Source: Egicoccus sp. AB-alg2
GTDB taxonomy: Bacteria; Actinomycetota; Nitriliruptoria; Nitriliruptorales; Nitriliruptoraceae
Length of the DNA: 64,000 nucleotides
Reading direction: 5' to 3'
NCBI RefSeq assembly: GCF_041821065.1
Contig: NZ_JBGUAX010000006.1
Span: forward strand, 62,001-126,000
Made by a program: the position numbers and the translations under genes. Shown here piece by piece: positions 52,365 to 61,080 of the stretch. The first letter of the stretch is position 1; each line of letters begins with the position of its first letter. Below the pieces are notes generated by a model that did no database searches, was not told the DNA's origin, and worked only from the letters and a program-made list of their open reading frames with translations.

Positions 52365-53648
52365 ATGGCCCACGACGAGACGCTGGCCGTCCACGCCGGC
52401 TACGAGCCCGACCCGACCACCAAGGCCGTCGCGGTCCCGATCTACCAGACGGTCGCCTACGAGTTCGACGACGCGCAGCACGGCGCGGACCTGTTCAACC
52501 TCGCCGTGCCCGGCAACATCTACACCCGGATCATGAACCCGACGCAGGACGTGCTCGAGCAGCGAATGGCCGCGCTCGAGGGCGGCGTCGCGGCGCTCGT
52601 GACCTCGTCCGGTCAGGCTGCCATCACCTACGCCGTCCAGACGATCGCCGCCGCCGGCGACAACATCGTCACCGTCCCGTTGCTCTACGGCGGCACCTAC
52701 ACCTTGTTCCGTCACATGCTGCCGGCCCAGGGCATCGACGTCCGCTTCGCCGACGACGACGCGCCGGAGTCGATCGAGAAGCTCATCGACGAGCGCACCA
52801 AGGCGGTCTTCCTGGAGACGATCGGCAACCCGGCCGGCAACATCCCGGACCTGGAGGCGATCGCGGAGGTCGCCCACCGCAACGGCGTCCCGGTCATCGC
52901 CGATTCCACCGTGCCCACCCCCGTGCTGCTGAAGCCGATCACCTGGGGCGTGGACATCGTCGTGCACTCGCTGACGAAGTACATCGGCGGTCACGGCACG
53001 ACGCTCGGTGGCGCGATCGTGGACAGCGGCCGCTTCCCGTGGGCAGAGCACGCGGAACGCTTCCCGATGCTCAACCAGCCCGAACCGGCCTACCACGGCG
53101 TGGTCTACACCGAGGCCCTCGGCGACGCGGCCTTCATCGGCCGGGCGCGAACCGTGCCGCTGCGCAACACCGGCTCGGCGATCAGCCCGTTCAACGCCTG
53201 GCAGCTCCTGCAGGGCATCCAGACCCTGCCGCTGCGCATGGAGCGCCACGTCGACAACGCGCTGGCGGTCGCCCGGCACCTCGAGCAGCACCCGCAGGTC
53301 AGCTACGTGGAGTACGCCGGCCTGCCGAGCTCGCCCTACCACGAGCTGGCCCAGCGCTACACCGACGGGCGACCCTCCGCGCTGCTGACCTTCGGCGTGC
53401 GTGGCGGCTACGACGCGGCCGTGCGGTTCTACGACGCCCTGGAACTGTTCACGCGGCTGGTCAACATCGGGGACACGCGCTCGCTGGCGGCCCACCCCGC
53501 TTCCACGACGCACCGGCAGCTGACCGAGGACGAACAGGTGTCCGCCGGCGTGCGGGCCGACGCGATCCGTCTGTGCGTCGGCATCGAGCACATCGAGGAC
53601 ATCCTCGCCGACATCGACCAGGCGCTCGAGGTGGCGGCCGCAGGCTGA
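52365..53648 (+). CDS. metY: O-acetylhomoserine sulfhydrylase
   Basis: 427 residues, PLP enzyme of the Cys/Met metabolism family. YQTVAYEF near the N-terminus, YTRIMNPTQDVLEQR, and the PLP lysine in HSLTKYIGGHG are characteristic of MetY, which makes homocysteine directly from O-acylhomoserine and sulfide. Pairing with metA and absence of metB/metC in the window suggests direct sulfhydrylation. ATG 52365 follows AGAAAGG. A strong hairpin follows the stop. Confidence 0.96.
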   Translation: MAHDETLAVHAGYEPDPTTKAVAVPIYQTVAYEFDDAQHGADLFNLAVPGNIYTRIMNPTQDVLEQRMAALEGGVAALVTSSGQAAITYAVQTIAAAGDNIVTVPLLYGGTYTLFRHMLPAQGIDVRFADDDAPESIEKLIDERTKAVFLETIGNPAGNIPDLEAIAEVAHRNGVPVIADSTVPTPVLLKPITWGVDIVVHSLTKYIGGHGTTLGGAIVDSGRFPWAEHAERFPMLNQPEPAYHGVVYTEALGDAAFIGRARTVPLRNTGSAISPFNAWQLLQGIQTLPLRMERHVDNALAVARHLEQHPQVSYVEYAGLPSSPYHELAQRYTDGRPSALLTFGVRGGYDAAVRFYDALELFTRLVNIGDTRSLAAHPASTTHRQLTEDEQVSAGVRADAIRLCVGIEHIEDILADIDQALEVAAAG

Positions 53649-53659
53649 CGGACCGGCCC

Positions 53660-53687
53660 GGCCGGACCGCTCCGCAGCGGTCCGGCC
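53660..53687 (+). terminator. Terminator hairpin after metY
   Basis: GGCCGGACCGCT (53660-53671) and AGCGGTCCGGCC (53676-53687) are perfectly complementary, giving a 12-bp stem with a CCGC loop, 12 bases after the metY stop. No T-tract follows, so it is a GC-type terminator or RNA-stabilising hairpin. Confidence 0.8.
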
Positions 53688-53815
53688 CGTGCGCGACGCG
53701 GTGCGGGACAACCGCCCCGCTACCCGCGTTGCCCCGTGCCGGCCCACCGCGGATAGTCGGGAACGTGGCCGCCACGCGGCCGCATCCGGTGGTGGAGGAA
53801 CCGGAGGAGTACGCC

Positions 53816-54892
53816 ATGGCGTCCACGGTCACCGCTCCAGACGTCGCCCTCGACGAACGACTCTTCCAGGCGACGGTCGGCACGCTCGAACTGTTCTCGA
53901 TCTATCTCGGCCGCAGACTGGGCCTCTACGAGGCGCTGCGCGACCACGGGCCCATGACGGTCCGGGAACTGGCGGCCCGGGTCGGCATCGACGCCCGGTA
54001 CGCCCGTGAGTGGCTGGAACAGCAGGCCGTGGCCGGCATCCTCGGCGTCGACGAGCCCACGCACCCAGCCGACGAACGCCGTTACGCGCTGCCCGACGGG
54101 CACCGCGCCGCCCTGTTGGACCCGGAGGACCCCGCACACGTGGCGCCCTTCGCCGACATGCTGGTGGGGATCGCCGCCACCCTCGAGGAGGTGGTCGACG
54201 CCTACCGCACCGGCGGCGGCGTGCCCTATCACCGCTACGGGACGGCGTTCCGACAGGGGCAGGGCGCCATCAACCGTCCCGCCTTCCTCACCGACCTGGT
54301 GCGGACCTGGTTGCCCGCCGCCGACCTGGACGAACGCCTGCGGCGAGCCGGTGCGCGCGTGGCCGACGTCGGGTGCGGGCACGGCTGGGCCGCGATCGCC
54401 GTGGCACGGCACTACCCGCGCGCCATCGTGGTCGGGGTCGATGCCGATCGTGCCTCCGTCGACGAAGCCCGCGAACATGCACGCGCGGCGCAGGTCGAGG
54501 TCACCTTCCTCGCCGAGGATGCCAAGATGCTGCCCGCACGGGGCCCCTTCGACGTCGTGCTGGTGCTCGAGGCGCTCCACGACCTGTCACATCCCGTCGA
54601 GGTGCTGCGTGCGTGCCGAGCCGCGCTGCGCACGGACGGCGCGGTGCTGGTGGCCGACGAAGCCGTCGCCGAACGGTTCGTCGCACCGGGCGACGAACTC
54701 GAGCGCATGATGTTCGGCTGGTCGGTCAGCCACTGCCTGCCGGCGTCGCGGGTCGAGCCCGGCTCGGCCGCCGTCGGGACCGCGATCCGGCCGGGCACCG
54801 TGCGTGAACTGGCCCGGCAGGCGGGCTACCGAGGCATCGAGGTGGTCGACGTCGACGGTGGCTTCTTCCGCCTGTACCGGCTCGACCCCTGA
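53816..54892 (+). CDS. SAM-dependent methyltransferase with N-terminal winged helix
   Basis: 358 residues. Residues about 15-85 form a winged-helix dimerisation domain (LYEALRDHGPMTVRELAARV) as in plant-type O-methyltransferases and the rRNA-like class; residues 170-340 form a class I SAM domain (VADVGCGHGWAAIAVARHYP, DVVLVLEALHDLSHP). Substrate unknown. ATG 53816 follows CCGGAGGAGTACGCC. Upstream (53649-53815) holds the metY terminator only. Confidence 0.88.
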   Translation: MASTVTAPDVALDERLFQATVGTLELFSIYLGRRLGLYEALRDHGPMTVRELAARVGIDARYAREWLEQQAVAGILGVDEPTHPADERRYALPDGHRAALLDPEDPAHVAPFADMLVGIAATLEEVVDAYRTGGGVPYHRYGTAFRQGQGAINRPAFLTDLVRTWLPAADLDERLRRAGARVADVGCGHGWAAIAVARHYPRAIVVGVDADRASVDEAREHARAAQVEVTFLAEDAKMLPARGPFDVVLVLEALHDLSHPVEVLRACRAALRTDGAVLVADEAVAERFVAPGDELERMMFGWSVSHCLPASRVEPGSAAVGTAIRPGTVRELARQAGYRGIEVVDVDGGFFRLYRLDP

Positions 54893-55026
54893 CACGACGA
54901 CGGCCGGCTACCCGACGCACGTCGACGGCCGGGCGGACAGCGGCGGATGTCCATGGACGGCGTCGACCGGCGGACGGAGACTGGTCGAATCCGGACGCAC
55001 GTTCGCCTGCCTCACAGGAGGTCTCG

Positions 55027-55299
55027 ATGGGCATCATCGCGTTCTTGATCCTGGGCCTGCTCGCCGGTGCGATCGCCAAGGCCATCCTGCCGGGTGACGA
55101 CCCCGGCGGCATCCTCGTGACCATGCTGATCGGCGTCGTGGGCGCCCTGATCGGCGGGTTCCTCGGCGGGGCGCTGTTCGGTACCAACCCCGTGGACCAG
55201 TTCTTCAGCATCAGCACCTGGCTCGCGGCCATCATCGGTTCGGTGATCCTGCTGCTGATCTACCGCGCCTTCGTCGGGCGCGGACGTCGCGTGACCTGA
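55027..55299 (+). CDS. GlsB/YeaQ/YmgE-type stress-response membrane protein
   Basis: 90 residues with three membrane helices and the family pattern GIIAFLILGLLAGAIAKAIL, PGDDPGGILVTMLIGVVGAL, IGGFLGGALFG. Members are small inner-membrane proteins induced by general stress; mechanism unknown. ATG 55027 follows CAGGAGGTCTCG. A hairpin (55349-55375) may end its transcript. Confidence 0.92.
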   Translation: MGIIAFLILGLLAGAIAKAILPGDDPGGILVTMLIGVVGALIGGFLGGALFGTNPVDQFFSISTWLAAIIGSVILLLIYRAFVGRGRRVT

Positions 55300-55348
55300 T
55301 CCGCGCCACCATCGAGCCGGGGCGCCCGTCGCGGGCGCGCCGGCGGGG

Positions 55349-55375
55349 CGACACCCTCCGCCAGGGTGGGTGTCG
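55349..55375. terminator. Hairpin downstream of the YeaQ-type gene
   Basis: CGACACCC (55349-55356) and GGGTGTCG (55368-55375) are exact complements, and inside them ACCCT/AGGGT offer an alternative pairing. A smaller hairpin (GCGCCCG/CGGGCGC, 55322-55338) precedes it. Likely end of the YeaQ-type transcript; no T-run. Confidence 0.5.
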
Positions 55376-55401
55376 TCCGTTCGGAGAGACCAGGAGCCGC
55401 C

Positions 55402-55794
55402 ATGGCGGCACCGTCGAACTCGCCGACGTCGAACTCCGCGACCCGCGGGCGTTCGCGCGTCGGCTCGGTGCCGTCCTTCCCGCGGACTGGCCGCCGGAGC
55501 ACCACGACGCCGACACGCTGCGCCACTTCCGCGCGCAACTCGCCGACGGTCGTCGACACGCCGGATGGTGGCACCACCACCTCGTGACCGTCGACGCAGG
55601 CCGCCCGACGGTGGCCGGGACGGCCGGCTACGCGGGGCCACCCGAGCACGGCATCGTGGAGATCGGCTACTCCGTCGTGCCACACGCTGCCCGAACTGCG
55701 GGCATCGCAGCGGGTGCTGGAGAAGAACGGCTTCGTGCCCGACACCCCGCCGGAGCCGGGCGTGGTGCGCTACCGGCGGTCGATCGACGCCTGA
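55402..55794 (+). pseudogene. GNAT acetyltransferase remnant with two frame lesions
   Basis: The translated pieces belong to one GNAT-type protein split over frames. From 55413 the frame reads VELADVELRDPRAFARRLGA onward to HGIVEIGYSVVP (to about 55680), typical of GNAT N-terminal halves. From 55681 the +1 frame reads HTLPELRASQRVLEKNGFV to a TGA at 55794, the typical GNAT C-terminus. The roughly 30 residues between, which hold the acetyl-CoA-binding RRxGYA motif, are missing and the frame changes at the junction. The ATG at 55402 (after AGGAGCCGCC) is also one base out of frame with the body. A sequencing or assembly deletion would look the same. Confidence 0.8.
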
Positions 55795-55816
55795 GCCGAA
55801 TGCCGCGTGATCGTGC

Positions 55817-56833
55817 TCAGTCGGGCTGCTTCGCCCGGCTGGGTGCGACACGCGGCGGCTCGTCGGGCATCTTCGGATAGACCGGCGGCCACGGCGCGTC
55901 GAGCAGGCCCTCGGCGCGGTCACGCTCGTGCATGGCCAACAGCGGCGCCAACGACTGCGGCTGCGCGTACATCTGCGCCCACGGGTCGCCCTGCTCGGCC
56001 ACCCGGGCCGGCACGCTCGCGATCGTGAGCTCGTCGGGATCGATGTCGTCGAGCTCCTCCCAGGCGAACGGCGTCGACACCTGCCCGCCCGGGCGGGCAC
56101 GCACGCACCAGGCCCCGAAGACGGTCTTGTGGGGCGCGTTCTGGTTGTAATCCACGAAGATTCGCTGCCCGCGTTCCTCCTTCCACCACGCGGCGGTGAG
56201 CAGGTCGGGGCGCCGCCGTTCGAGCTCGCGAGCGACCGCGACCGCGGCGTGGCGGACCTGGTAGGAATCCCAGCGCGGCTCCAGACGCACGTAGACGTGG
56301 ATGCCCCGCTTGCCGGTCGTCTTGGGGTAGCCGGTCAGCCCGAGCTCCTCGAGCAGGGCACGCAGTTCCCGGGCCGCCGCCCGTGCGAGGTCGAAGTCGG
56401 TGCCCGGCTGCGGGTCGAGGTCGAGGCGCAACTCGTCGGCGTGGTCGGGGTCGTCGGCGCGCAGCGGCCACACGTGGAAGCCGAGGCAGCCGAGATTGAC
56501 CGCCCACGCCACGTGGGCGACGTCGGCGGCGACGAGCGCCTCCGACGTGGTGCCGTTGACCGTGCTGACCGTGGTGGTGGTCAGCCAGGTGGGCGCGTTC
56601 TTCGGGACGCGCTTCTGGAAGAAGTTGGAACCGCTCGCGCCGTTGGGATAGCGCTGCAGCAGCACGGGGCGCCCACCCATGGCGGCCAGCAACGGCTCGG
56701 CGACCGCTTCGTAGTAGCGCACGAGGTCGAGCTTGGTCTCGCCGCGCGCGTCGAAGAAGACCTTGTCCGGGCTAGAGATCGTGACCTCGTGTCCGTCGAG
56801 GTCCAGCACCACGCCGTCGTCCGTCGTACCCAT
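55817..56833 (-). CDS. Stand-alone LigD-type primase-polymerase domain
   Basis: 338 residues, archaeo-eukaryotic primase-like polymerase of the LigD PolDom family. SSPDKVFFDARGETKLDLVRY and VLLQRYPNGASGSNFFQKR mark the N-terminus. LRLDLDPQPGTDFDLAR carries the metal-binding Asp pair, followed by TTGKRGIHVYVRLEP and the VFVDYNQNAPHKT-like block. No ligase or phosphoesterase domain is attached. Works with Ku in end joining, filling gaps with ribonucleotides. The ATG at 56833 is preferred over an in-frame GTG 9 bases upstream. Confidence 0.92.
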   Translation of the reverse strand: MGTTDDGVVLDLDGHEVTISSPDKVFFDARGETKLDLVRYYEAVAEPLLAAMGGRPVLLQRYPNGASGSNFFQKRVPKNAPTWLTTTTVSTVNGTTSEALVAADVAHVAWAVNLGCLGFHVWPLRADDPDHADELRLDLDPQPGTDFDLARAAARELRALLEELGLTGYPKTTGKRGIHVYVRLEPRWDSYQVRHAAVAVARELERRRPDLLTAAWWKEERGQRIFVDYNQNAPHKTVFGAWCVRARPGGQVSTPFAWEELDDIDPDELTIASVPARVAEQGDPWAQMYAQPQSLAPLLAMHERDRAEGLLDAPWPPVYPKMPDEPPRVAPSRAKQPD

Positions 56834-57190
56834 GGTCGGCACCGTACGCGCTCCTGGCGGCCGGCGTCGGCCGCCCGCGAGACGACTGACGACCGGGGCC
56901 GGATGAACTCATCGCGCCGGTGCGAAGAACGGCGTGGGCGGGTGGGACGGACGTGGAGAAAGGGCCGGGGCGCTTGCCGCGCCCCGGCCCTGTCGTTCCC
57001 GATCGGTCCCCGCGATCGGGAGCTCGGGTCGTACGGCCCCCCGACCGCCGACCCGCCCCCCGTGGTGCTTCGCTCCGGCACCCGCCGTGTCCGCGGCGTC
57101 CCCGTGGTGCCTCGCGTATCCAGAGCGCCGCGGCCGACGACTGATACGAGCCGGCTCGCGGTGCGCGGTGGACGCGCAAAGCAGGGCGGC
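56834..57190. other. 357-bp intergenic region with two hairpins
   Basis: It holds the promoter side of the LigD-type gene (near 56834-56900), a strong hairpin at 56961-56991, a second perfect 8-bp dyad at 56998-57020 (CCCGATCG/CGATCGGG around 7 bases), and about 170 bases (57021-57190) in which nothing recognisable was seen. No start with a credible Shine-Dalgarno and no family motif occurs in any frame. Confidence 0.7.
56961..56991 (-). terminator. Strong terminator hairpin for the CHAT-sigma operon
   Basis: AGGGCCGGGGCGC (56961-56973) pairs perfectly with GCGCCCCGGCCCT (56979-56991) over 13 bp with a 5-base loop. On the minus strand it is followed by TTTCTCC, a short T-rich tail, so it most likely ends minus-strand transcription from the CHAT-sigma-159-residue-protein operon, about 200 bases after its last stop. 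Confidence 0.75.
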
Positions 57191-57670
57191 TCAGACGCGC
57201 ACCCACGCCGTCTCGATCACCTGCTCGGTGTGGGGCCAGGCGCAGCGCAGGCTGACGGGGCCGGGCGGCACCTCGACGACGAACCGGCCGAGGTCGTCGG
57301 TCACCGTGGACCGCTCCCCCTGCGGCTGGCGGACCGTGATCTCCAGCGCGGTCGCCGGCACGCACTGGCCCACGAGGCGACGACGCTCGCCCTCCACGAG
57401 GATCTCCAGATCGATCTCCACGATGCCGGCCTGGAAGCTCAACTGCCGGGACGTCCCCTGACCGCGCACGCCGACCGGCTCGGGGGCCGTCTCGGAGTCG
57501 TGCACCAGCTCCGCCAGCTCGGCGTCCAGACGCAGGTGGGCCAGCGCAGATCGCGCCGCCAGCACGGCGTCGGCCGGCACCGGGTCGAGCGATCGCGCGA
57601 CCCGGCGCAGTTCCGCGAGCAGCGCCTCGTCGGCGGCCTCGCGGTCGCGCTCGTCCTGGTGCTGGTTCAC
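57191..57670 (-). CDS. 159-residue protein of unknown function after the sigma gene
   Basis: Residues 1-60 are helical and acidic (QDERDREAADEALLAELRRV); residues about 75-159 are strand-rich (QLSFQAGIVEIDLEILVEGE, DDLGRFVVEVPPGPVSLRCAW), like a small Ig/carboxypeptidase-regulatory beta sandwich. No membrane helix, zinc motif or catalytic motif. GTG 57670 follows GGGGAGG. It comes 17 bp after the sigma gene in the CHAT operon, the position where anti-sigma factors usually sit, so a sigma-binding role is a hypothesis; it could also be a protease substrate. Confidence 0.8.
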   Translation of the reverse strand: MNQHQDERDREAADEALLAELRRVARSLDPVPADAVLAARSALAHLRLDAELAELVHDSETAPEPVGVRGQGTSRQLSFQAGIVEIDLEILVEGERRRLVGQCVPATALEITVRQPQGERSTVTDDLGRFVVEVPPGPVSLRCAWPHTEQVIETAWVRV

Positions 57671-57687
57671 GGCCTGCCTCCCCGTCG

Positions 57688-58263
57688 TCAGCCGGAGTGG
57701 CCGTAGGCGGCGGTGATACCTCGTGCGCGCAGGGACACACGCAGCCGCTCGAGGCAACGGCCGCGGGTCGGGCCGATGCTGCCGATGGGGATGCCCAGGG
57801 CGGCGGCGACCTCCTGGTAGCTGGGCGCCGGATCCGCCATCAGCACCCGCAGCAGTGACCGGCAGCGCTGGCCGAGCTCCCCCACGGCGGACCACAGCTC
57901 GGCGTCGCGCTCGTCGCACAGGATCATCTCGTCCCCGACGGGCAGGACGTCCTGCGCCCGGTCGAGGTCCTCGGCCTCGGCGGGCCGGACCCGGTCGGCG
58001 TCGCGCAGCAGACGCAGCGACTCGTGCCGGGCCGTGGTCGCCAGCCACCCACCGACGGCGCGGGGGTCGCGCAGCCGGTCGAGGTGCTCGACCAGCCGTA
58101 GCCAGGTCGTCTGGAAGGCGTCCTGCGCGTCCGCGTCGGCCAGCCGGTGGCTGCGCACGACCGCCCAGACCAGCCCGGAGAAGCGTTCGACGAGGCGGTC
58201 GTAAGCCCCCTGGTCGCCGGTGCCGGCCGCACGCACGAGCGCCTCGACCTCTGCCCGGTCCAC
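57688..58263 (-). CDS. Sigma-70 family (ECF-type) factor in the CHAT operon
   Basis: 191 residues. Region 2: ERFSGLVWAVVRSHRLADAD, AQDAFQTTWLRLVEHLDRLR and VGGWLATTARHESLRLLR. Region 4: ELGQRCRSLLRVLMADPAPSY, QEVAAALGIPIGSIGPTRGR, CLERLR, the SIGPTRxRCLxRLR form seen in a distinct actinobacterial ECF group. GTG 58263 gives a protein starting VDRAEVEALV. It follows the CHAT gene by 74 bp and precedes the 159-residue protein by 17 bp. A role in transcription downstream of CHAT activation is inferred from context only. Confidence 0.92.
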   Translation of the reverse strand: MDRAEVEALVRAAGTGDQGAYDRLVERFSGLVWAVVRSHRLADADAQDAFQTTWLRLVEHLDRLRDPRAVGGWLATTARHESLRLLRDADRVRPAEAEDLDRAQDVLPVGDEMILCDERDAELWSAVGELGQRCRSLLRVLMADPAPSYQEVAAALGIPIGSIGPTRGRCLERLRVSLRARGITAAYGHSG

Positions 58264-58337
58264 GCGCCTGCCCTCCGGTCGTGTGACGTCGTCCGGCGCG
58301 GCTCGCTCGTGGCCCCGGCGACGCGCCGGCGGGCACG

Positions 58338-61028
58338 CTACCAACCGGGGACGCTCCCGCCGGTGCCAGCGCCGCCGGTGCCAGCGCCGCCGGTGCCGAC
58401 GTCCGAGGCGCCGAACAGCGCGAAGGAACTGCGGACCGCCCGTTGTCGCGGCGTCGCGTCGGCCGCGTCGGCCACCGCGGCGCCGAGCGCGGCCGCCGGT
58501 GTCGCGCCGGCTGCCCGCCGAGCGTGGAGGTCCACCATCAACGGCCGCGTGGCAGCGTCGGGGATCTCCAGCACGGGAGCCACCAGGGTGCGCACGCCCA
58601 GGCGGAGCAGCACGCTGCCCAGCCCGAGGACGGCATCGCCGGCGAGCGTGGCCGAGGCGGCCGCCTCGCAACTGGGCAGCACCAGCGTCGCGGGGGCGCG
58701 ACGCAAACCCTCCAGTTCGTAGACGGTCAGGGGGCCGTCGGCCAGACGCAGCTCGGAGAACAGCGGGTTGTCGGCACGGAAGCGTCCGTGGGCGGCGAGG
58801 TGCACCGTCCCGGCCCCCTCCATCGCCTGCAGCACGGCCGCGGCGGTCGCATCGGAACCGGTCAGCACGCGGGCGCCCGGCAACCGTGCGGCCAGTTCGG
58901 CCACCTCCTCGGCGGCGCCCGGCAGGCCCGGTCCGGCGACCAGCACGTCAGGCCCGCCCGCCTCGCCCCGTCGGGCCGCGGCCAGCCAGCCCAGTGCCGA
59001 CGGGGCGATCTCCGGGCCCTGCCCCAACGCGGGCACGAGCGCCCCCCAGGGCAGACCGTCGAGTGCGCCGGTGGGGACCACGACCAGCCCCTCCGGCGGG
59101 ACCCGGTCGAGGCCGAGACGTGCGAGCAGGTCGTCCACGGAGCGGGCGATGGACGCGTCGGCGGCGGCCAGCGCCGCCGTACTGCCGCGCCCGTGCGCCA
59201 GCCGGCGGAGCGCCGAACGCAGGTGGACGATGCCGGTGCGCACCTCCTCGATCGGGCCGAGCGGCACGTGGCGGGTGTCCCGTCCGGTCACGGTCAGCAG
59301 GTGCAGTCGGTCGTCGAGGTTCAGGTACGCGACGAGTGTGCGCCCGGCCAGGGTGCGGCCCAGCTCACCGACGTCCAGCGATGGCGCCGCAACGCCAGCG
59401 GTCTCGTGCGCCAGCAGGCGGGCGCGATCGCGGATGCGTCGTTCGACGTCGGCACGCAGGCGGCGCGCCGCTTCGACGCCGTCACCCGAACGTGCGGCGT
59501 CCTGCTCGTCCGCGTGCAGACGCCGCAGCTGCCCGAGCAGGTCGGCCAGTTCCGGATCGGCAGGTGGCCGCGGCGGCACAGCGAGGTCCATGGCCCGGAC
59601 CGCGTCCAGTGCCCGCAGCGCGTCGGCTGGCCGACCGGCCTGCAGCGCCAGGCGGACTCCCAGCTCGACGAGCTCGGTGGTGTGGCGGGCCGCGTGCGCA
59701 CGGAGTTCGGCCGAACCGAAGACGAGGCGCGAGCGGTGCAGCGCCGCCAGGCCGGCGGCGACGGCGCGGCGGGCACCGCCCGCGTCGCCGTGGTGGCGAC
59801 GCAGCAACGCGGTCGCGTACCAGTGCTGCGCGCGGGCGAGGGCGGGCGCGCGCCGTGCTCCGTCCCGGACCCGCGCCAGGTGCGACTCCGCGCCCGCGGG
59901 ATCACCCGCCTCCAGGGCGTGGCGCGCGGCGAGGAGGCGAGCGACGCGCGCCTCGGTCTGCCAGCCGCCGGCGGCGAGCTCGTCCGCGAGGCGCCCCGCT
60001 GCGGCGGCGTCCACCACCGCCCCGTCGCGGGCTCGCGCCGCCATCGCGACGTAGCGGGCCTGCAGCTCCCAGCCGTCGCGGTGCGCGGCGGCGAAGCGGG
60101 CCCGGGCCTGCTCCGCGAGCGACGCGGCGGCCACCGGGTGGCCGGCCAGGAGCCGCAGCCGCGCCACCAGCAGCTCGGCCTCGGCGAGGTTGGTCTGGTC
60201 GTCGACGTCCTCGAACGCCGCCGCGGCGGCCACCGCGCGTTCGAGCGCCTCGTCGAGCAGCCCGGTGTCGGCCAGCACCTCGGCGCGGTCCATGTCCAGC
60301 ACGGCCAGGGTCGGTGCGTCCTCGTCGACCTGGCGCAGCAGACGGTCCGCCTCCTCCAGCCGCTGCAGACCTTCCAGCAACCGGCCGGCGCGGCCGGCGA
60401 CGAAGCCGAGGTTCTGGAGCGCGAACGCCGCGCCGCGGGTGGCGCCGAGGCGCCTGGCGAGCGCGACGGATTCCTCGAGGTCGCCGGTGGCGGGCCCCAG
60501 CGTGCCCGCATAGGCGTGCAGGACCCCCCGGTTGCTGAGCAGCCGGGCGAGGGCGGCGTGGTCGCCGGTGCGACGCAGAGCCGGCTCGGCCACGTCGTAG
60601 GCGGCCACGGCCTGCTCATGGCGGCCCAGGCGCTGCAGGATCAGACCGCGCTGCATCTCGTTCCGTGCTGCGTCGGCCTCGTCGACGAGGTCGTCGGCGG
60701 CCGCCACGGTCTGTGCCAGGGCCGCCTCCCCGTCGCCCAGGTGGAGCAGCACGAGCGCCAAGCTCGACCGGACGAGCGCGGCGGTCGGCGCGTCGGGAAG
60801 GCCATCGGCGACTGCGGCGGCGGCCTGCAACTCGCGCCGGGCGTCGGTGAGCTCGCCCAACTCGCGCAGCGCCAGGCCGAGCGCCCACCGGATGCGGACG
60901 ACCTTGCTGGGGTCGCCGGTGTGGTTCGCCAGCAGGGCGGGCGCACGGTCGCGCACCCCGATCGGGTCCGCGATCGCGGCGTCGATCAGGTCCTCGATGG
61001 CCGCATCGGCCGCACGCGGGGGCGTCAT
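58338..61028 (-). CDS. TPR-CHAT caspase-like protease
   Basis: 896 residues. Residues about 30-500 are helical tetratricopeptide-like repeats (ALGLALRELGELTDARRELQ, AFALQNLGFVAGRAGRLLEG and others). Residues about 580-875 form the CHAT domain, a caspase-related cysteine protease: H747 in VHLAAHGRF and C787 in VLPSCEAA make the catalytic dyad. The C-terminus ends in a GTGGA repeat encoded by 15-bp tandem units. ATG 61028 is 52 bp from the divergent subtilisin gene. TPR-CHAT proteins act as proteases in Craspase and gasdermin systems; the substrate here is unknown. Confidence 0.93.
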   Translation of the reverse strand: MTPPRAADAAIEDLIDAAIADPIGVRDRAPALLANHTGDPSKVVRIRWALGLALRELGELTDARRELQAAAAVADGLPDAPTAALVRSSLALVLLHLGDGEAALAQTVAAADDLVDEADAARNEMQRGLILQRLGRHEQAVAAYDVAEPALRRTGDHAALARLLSNRGVLHAYAGTLGPATGDLEESVALARRLGATRGAAFALQNLGFVAGRAGRLLEGLQRLEEADRLLRQVDEDAPTLAVLDMDRAEVLADTGLLDEALERAVAAAAAFEDVDDQTNLAEAELLVARLRLLAGHPVAAASLAEQARARFAAAHRDGWELQARYVAMAARARDGAVVDAAAAGRLADELAAGGWQTEARVARLLAARHALEAGDPAGAESHLARVRDGARRAPALARAQHWYATALLRRHHGDAGGARRAVAAGLAALHRSRLVFGSAELRAHAARHTTELVELGVRLALQAGRPADALRALDAVRAMDLAVPPRPPADPELADLLGQLRRLHADEQDAARSGDGVEAARRLRADVERRIRDRARLLAHETAGVAAPSLDVGELGRTLAGRTLVAYLNLDDRLHLLTVTGRDTRHVPLGPIEEVRTGIVHLRSALRRLAHGRGSTAALAAADASIARSVDDLLARLGLDRVPPEGLVVVPTGALDGLPWGALVPALGQGPEIAPSALGWLAAARRGEAGGPDVLVAGPGLPGAAEEVAELAARLPGARVLTGSDATAAAVLQAMEGAGTVHLAAHGRFRADNPLFSELRLADGPLTVYELEGLRRAPATLVLPSCEAAASATLAGDAVLGLGSVLLRLGVRTLVAPVLEIPDAATRPLMVDLHARRAAGATPAAALGAAVADAADATPRQRAVRSSFALFGASDVGTGGAGTGGAGTGGSVPGW

Positions 61029-61080
61029 GGTGGCAGAGTAGGGCCCGGAGCCGAGGGGCCGGCGAAGATTGGGGACGACC

